Assembly: GCA_016210515.1 (NCBI GenBank)
Contig: JACQTZ010000028.1
Coordinates: 1 to 25,340, forward strand
Length of the DNA: 25,340 nucleotides
DNA from: Chloroflexota bacterium
GTDB taxonomy: Bacteria; Chloroflexota; Dehalococcoidia; UBA2985
Direction: 5' to 3'
Shown here: one piece after another, positions 22,441 to 25,340 of the stretch
Position numbering within the stretch: position 1 is the first letter of the stretch
How the letters are laid out: every line of letters starts with the position of its first letter
Program-made: the position numbers and the translations under genes
Notes under the pieces: generated by a model
Told to the model about the DNA's origin: nothing
Seen by the model: only the letters and a program-made list of their open reading frames with translations
Databases searched by the model: none

Positions 22441-22514
22441 TGGCGCATACGGGAGTCGAACCCGTGATCTCCGCCTTGAGAGGGCGACGTCCTGGGCCAC
22501 TAGACGAATGCGCC
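22441..22514 (-). tRNA. tRNA-Glu, anticodon CTC
   Basis: Read on the minus strand, the 74 nt fold into a complete cloverleaf. The acceptor stem is GGCGCAT/ATGCGCC, the D arm GTCT/GGAC, the anticodon stem TCGCC/GGCGG with loop CTCTCAA (anticodon CTC, codon GAG), the T arm ACGGG/CCCGT with TTCGACT loop, and the discriminator base is A. The CCA end is not encoded; the next bases read CAA. It is transcribed towards the HIT gene. The 22515-22705 stretch behind it holds no gene. Confidence 0.95.
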
Positions 22515-22705
22515 ACGTACACTGGCAGGCTGTCCCAAAACAGACCACATCCTAGCATACCCCATTGATCGGAGCAAGGACGCAGCTGGCGAAGTAACCC
22601 CAGGTTCCTAGGCAGCAAGGGTACGAGTTTTGTAGCGTCCATAGAGGACAGAAGTAGTGGTCGATGGGGGTAATGTATCGAGGGGAAATTGCTGCTGATA
22701 TGCTA

Positions 22706-22734
22706 TTGACAAACACGATATTGTGAGATATAAG
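22706..22734 (+). promoter_or_regulatory. Strong sigma70-type promoter of the first solute-binding protein gene
   Basis: TTGACA (22706-22711), exactly 17 nt, then TATAAG (22729-22734). Transcription should begin near 22741, leaving about 29 nt to the ATG with a GGAGGG ribosome site. Confidence 0.8.
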
Positions 22735-22769
22735 GCAGGTATCCTGTTCCGAAGGAAGTGGAGGGAGCC

Positions 22770-24797
22770 ATGCGGCTAAGGAATGTGTACCGTTACAAGC
22801 CTCTTGTTGCGGTTCTTGCCATGACCATGCTGGTTGTGGCCTTGGCATGTGGGGGGGAGGAGGCTGCGACTCCCACCACTCCACCGACAGCCACCACCCG
22901 GCCCACGGCCACCGTTGCTGTGCCCACGGCCACCACGGTGGCTCCCACTGCCACGTCCTCGGTGCCCACGGCCACGTTGCTGCCTGGGGAGCCCACGGCT
23001 ACGGCCACAATGGCAGCTACGTCTACACCGGTGCCGTCTGCCACAGTGCGGCCTGACCAGGCTGCGGACTGGGTAGGGTTTTTGATGAGCCATCCTGGGT
23101 ATCAGGCCAAGTGGGGCGCACCCAAGTACGGCGGGACTATCAAGATGGCGGACCCGCGCGTAGCCACCCGGTTCGACGTTAGTACGGGCTGGGGCGCTTT
23201 CAGCAAGTGGCAGTATGCGCAATACAACGCTCTTCTCATGATGGACCCCTGGTTAGAGATGGACCAGGTGCTTGGCTGTGACCTGTGTGAAAGCTATGAG
23301 GTATCTGCGGACGGCAAGACCTTCACCTTCAGGCTGAGGAAAGGGGTCAAGTTCCAGTCCGAGGGCTGGGGCCAGACCAAGGGAGCTCCTGCGGAGAGCT
23401 ATGGTGCGGAGCTGACCTGCGAGGATGTGAAGGCCAGCGCGGAATGGTTTGCCAATCCGCCAAGTTTTGTCTACGCCTCCACTGCGCAGGGTATGAGGAA
23501 CTACCTGGGTCACCTGGACAACGTCACCTGTCCTGATGGCCTCCAGGGGTACACGGCGGTTCTGAACTTCAAGTACTTCACTCACACCACCCTGGGCCGG
23601 ATGGCCATAGGGATCTTTCCCCTTTGGAACAAGGAGTACCGGGAGTGGATGGACAAGGCGTATCCCGGGATACAGTCTACAGCCAACGCGGAAGGTTACA
23701 TGATTAACCACGGGACGGGGCCGTGGATACCCACCTATGCTGACTCCCAGTCGGTGATGAAGGTGAAGAAGAACACCAACTACTTCAAGAAGGGTGCGCC
23801 CTTCGCGGACGGTTTCGAGTTCTACGCCATCCAGGATTACAACACCAAGTTTGCGTCCCTGGTGACGGGGAAGGTGCACCAGGCTGGCCATGGGAGCAGT
23901 GGAATAACCAAGGCCCAGGTCATCCAGGTGCAGCAGAGCTACAGTGATAAGATAGAGTTGCATATCGTGAGGTATAACCATATTTCACATCTCTTGCTGA
24001 ATCCCATGAAGCCGCCCTTTGACAACTGGAACGTGCGGTGGGCACTCCAGCTTGCCGCGAACCGGGATGCCTGGCACGCGTTTATGACCGCGGGCGCAGT
24101 AAAAATGTCGACTCCTGTGTACGGGTTACACCCTGACGGTGGATGGGGCATTTCCTATGAGGAGTACAGCAAGTTCCCGGGATGGCGCCAGGACAAGAAG
24201 GACGAGGACATAGCGGAGGCCAACCGACTGCTGGACGAGACCTTTGGCAAAGGGATCCGTCCCAGACTAGAGCAATACATAATTCAACTGGTGAGCCGCC
24301 GTGAGACCAGCCTCTGGAGCATAGACTACTTTAAGAAGACTCTCGGGCTGGAGTTCGACGTGAAGTACGTGGACACCTACGGGGATGTCCAGACCCAATG
24401 TCTCTATACCATAAGGGCGGAAGCCAATCCAACCTACAGTCAAAACATCATCAAAGACCCGAGCGACGCGTACAGCTATTACAACCACAGCAAAAAGCGC
24501 GTTCACGAGCTTTGCAGACAGACCGGGTGGAAAGGGCTGGGCATTTCACCGCCAGAGGAGGATGCGAGGATAGACGCCATGATAGATGAACTGGAGACCA
24601 GCCGGGACGACGCGCGACGCCGGGAGTTGGTGCGGACGTTGGAGCTGTACATGGTCAATGAGCGGACGAACAATATCCAACTGGGACTCATGAACAGCGC
24701 ATGGGCCAACCGGCAGGAGTTGAAAGGCGTCCACTATTACGGTCTAGGTACATACGGCCAGCAGCGCCTCACGGAGTACATATGGCTAGCCAAGTAG
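22770..24797 (+). CDS. ABC transporter solute-binding lipoprotein, family 5 (peptide/opine type)
   Basis: From ATG 22770 (GGAGGG just upstream) the protein has 675 residues. A signal peptide (about 8-26) ends in V-A-L-A-C27, so the mature protein is a lipid-anchored surface protein. A Pro/Thr/Ala-rich spacer of about 60 residues with repeated P-T-A-T units follows. The binding domain begins near K-Y-G-G-T-I-K and includes the family-5 mark S-x-D-G-K-T-F-T-F-R-L-R-K-G-V-K-F near 175-195. G-T-G-P-W-I-P-T lies in the middle part, and the chain ends near Y-I-W-L-A-K. Family-5 proteins capture peptides, nickel or other solutes for an ABC importer; the ligand is unknown. No permease or ATPase gene for it lies in view. 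A close paralog follows 183 nt downstream. Confidence 0.9.
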   Translation: MRLRNVYRYKPLVAVLAMTMLVVALACGGEEAATPTTPPTATTRPTATVAVPTATTVAPTATSSVPTATLLPGEPTATATMAATSTPVPSATVRPDQAADWVGFLMSHPGYQAKWGAPKYGGTIKMADPRVATRFDVSTGWGAFSKWQYAQYNALLMMDPWLEMDQVLGCDLCESYEVSADGKTFTFRLRKGVKFQSEGWGQTKGAPAESYGAELTCEDVKASAEWFANPPSFVYASTAQGMRNYLGHLDNVTCPDGLQGYTAVLNFKYFTHTTLGRMAIGIFPLWNKEYREWMDKAYPGIQSTANAEGYMINHGTGPWIPTYADSQSVMKVKKNTNYFKKGAPFADGFEFYAIQDYNTKFASLVTGKVHQAGHGSSGITKAQVIQVQQSYSDKIELHIVRYNHISHLLLNPMKPPFDNWNVRWALQLAANRDAWHAFMTAGAVKMSTPVYGLHPDGGWGISYEEYSKFPGWRQDKKDEDIAEANRLLDETFGKGIRPRLEQYIIQLVSRRETSLWSIDYFKKTLGLEFDVKYVDTYGDVQTQCLYTIRAEANPTYSQNIIKDPSDAYSYYNHSKKRVHELCRQTGWKGLGISPPEEDARIDAMIDELETSRDDARRRELVRTLELYMVNERTNNIQLGLMNSAWANRQELKGVHYYGLGTYGQQRLTEYIWLAK

Positions 24798-24828
24798 ACC
24801 AGAGCGTGTAGAAGACAGCGAAGGTATT

Positions 24829-24866
24829 AGATGAGGGTGTCCCGACATGTCGGGACACCCTCATCT
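24829..24866. repeat. Perfect 38-bp palindrome after the solute-binding protein gene
   Basis: The halves 24829-24847 and 24848-24866 are exact reverse complements (core ccgacatgtcgg). In RNA this gives a very stable hairpin 32 nt after the stop codon, so it may end or protect the transcript, but no T run follows. The 12-mer tgagggtgtccc (24832-24843) also occurs at 13470-13481. Confidence 0.8.
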
Positions 24867-24923
24867 CGTTTGGGGCAGTGTCCGATACGTGTGGAGTAGT
24901 GTGCCATCTGATAGGGGCTGGTA

Positions 24924-24952
24924 TTGACGGGTACACCGTGCTGTGATAGGGT
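24924..24952 (+). promoter_or_regulatory. Possible promoter of the second solute-binding protein gene
   Basis: TATTGAC is shared with the promoter of the first copy and gives TTGACG at 24924-24929. The -10 box at 17 nt spacing is poor (tagggt, 24947-24952). This suggests weaker or factor-dependent expression of the second copy. Confidence 0.35.
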
Positions 24953-24980
24953 GTAATCTAATACACTCTTGGGAGGATAC

Positions 24981-25340
24981 ATGAGCTTACGGAAAGCATA
25001 TCATTGGCGGCCTCTCATTGCGGTTCTCGCCATGACCATGCTGGTGGTAGCCCTGGCGTGTGGAGGGGAGGAGGCTGCGACGCCCACCACTCCACCTACA
25101 GCTACCACCCGGCCTACGGCCACTGTTGCTGTGCCCACGGCCACCACGGTGGCTCCCACTGCAACGTCCTCGGTGCCCACGGCGACGTTGCTGCCTGGGG
25201 AGCCGACGGCCACGGCCACGGTGGCGGCTACTTCAACACCGGTGCCATCTGCGACAGTGCGGCCAGACCAGGCTGCGGACTGGGTAGGGTTCTTGATGAG
25301 CCATCCTGGGTACCAGGCCAAGTGGGGCACACCCCAGTAC
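24981..25340 (+). CDS. Second family-5 solute-binding lipoprotein, partial (N-terminal 120 residues)
   Basis: ATG 24981 is preceded by GGGAGGA. The visible 120 codons encode a signal peptide with lipobox V-A-L-A-C27, the Pro/Thr/Ala linker and the start of the binding domain, then run off the window. From residue 14 onward the protein is almost identical to the upstream copy. I see only I/V in the signal, one M-to-V change in the linker, and G-T-P-Q-Y for G-A-P-K-Y at the end. The first 12 residues differ more. It is a tandem paralog and should have a related ligand. Whether the binding domains also agree cannot be judged here. Confidence 0.9.
   Translation, partial: MSLRKAYHWRPLIAVLAMTMLVVALACGGEEAATPTTPPTATTRPTATVAVPTATTVAPTATSSVPTATLLPGEPTATATVAATSTPVPSATVRPDQAADWVGFLMSHPGYQAKWGTPQY

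Noticed and set aside
22866..23055. Regular repeated units in the solute-binding protein gene as a repeat array or CRISPR
   Set aside because: They are in-frame codons for the P-T-A-T linker after a lipobox, recur in the paralog, and lack constant repeats with unique spacers.

Overview
The window looks like a chromosomal contig from a Chloroflexota bacterium, most likely Dehalococcoidia-related. The grounds are the moderately GC-rich coding sequence, the lipoproteins with long Pro-Thr-Ala linkers after the lipobox, the rplI-dnaB-(DnaD-like)-(DnaC-like) replication cluster, and small dispersed palindromic repeats between genes. This assignment is inference from gene style. No rRNA or other phylogenetic marker beyond L9 and DnaB is present.

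Layout. 1-252: 3' end of an IS1595-type transposase. 359-4141: epoxyqueuosine reductase queG (minus), divergent from a tandem universal stress protein and a kinase-like/P-loop ATPase fusion (plus). 4291-8189 (minus): a DUF502 membrane protein, then a run made of the two halves of a split transketolase followed by a DUF362 protein, with a strong promoter at 8213-8242. 8349-10319: a visibly more AT-rich restriction-modification island. It holds a C-protein-like regulator, a PD-(D/E)XK nuclease, and a convergent Dam-type adenine methylase broken by a perfect 14-bp tandem duplication exactly at its catalytic DPPY motif. A shared operator-like sequence lies in front of both the regulator and the methylase. 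10411-14333: a putative HExxH lipoprotein peptidase (minus), a bifunctional nuclease domain protein, a SAM methyltransferase, a repeat-rich spacer and an orphan membrane protein.

14501-16874 (minus): a three-gene unit of a winged-helix regulator with four C-terminal cysteines, an ABC ATPase and an ABC-2 permease. 17067-21981 (plus): a small zinc-ribbon protein with its own promoter and terminator, folB, then rplI, dnaB, a DnaD-like protein and a DnaC-like loader carrying two complete AAA+ modules in one chain. The last two genes overlap by 77 nt in different frames. 22009-22514: a HIT protein and tRNA-Glu(CTC). 22706-25340: two tandem family-5 solute-binding lipoproteins with nearly identical N-termini; the second runs off the window.

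The most interesting points are (1) the restriction system whose methylase is interrupted in its active-site motif by a reversible-looking duplication, next to an intact-looking nuclease; (2) the operator-like element shared by the two promoters of that island; and (3) the double-AAA+ helicase loader. Everything here was read by eye from sequence; no database search was run.
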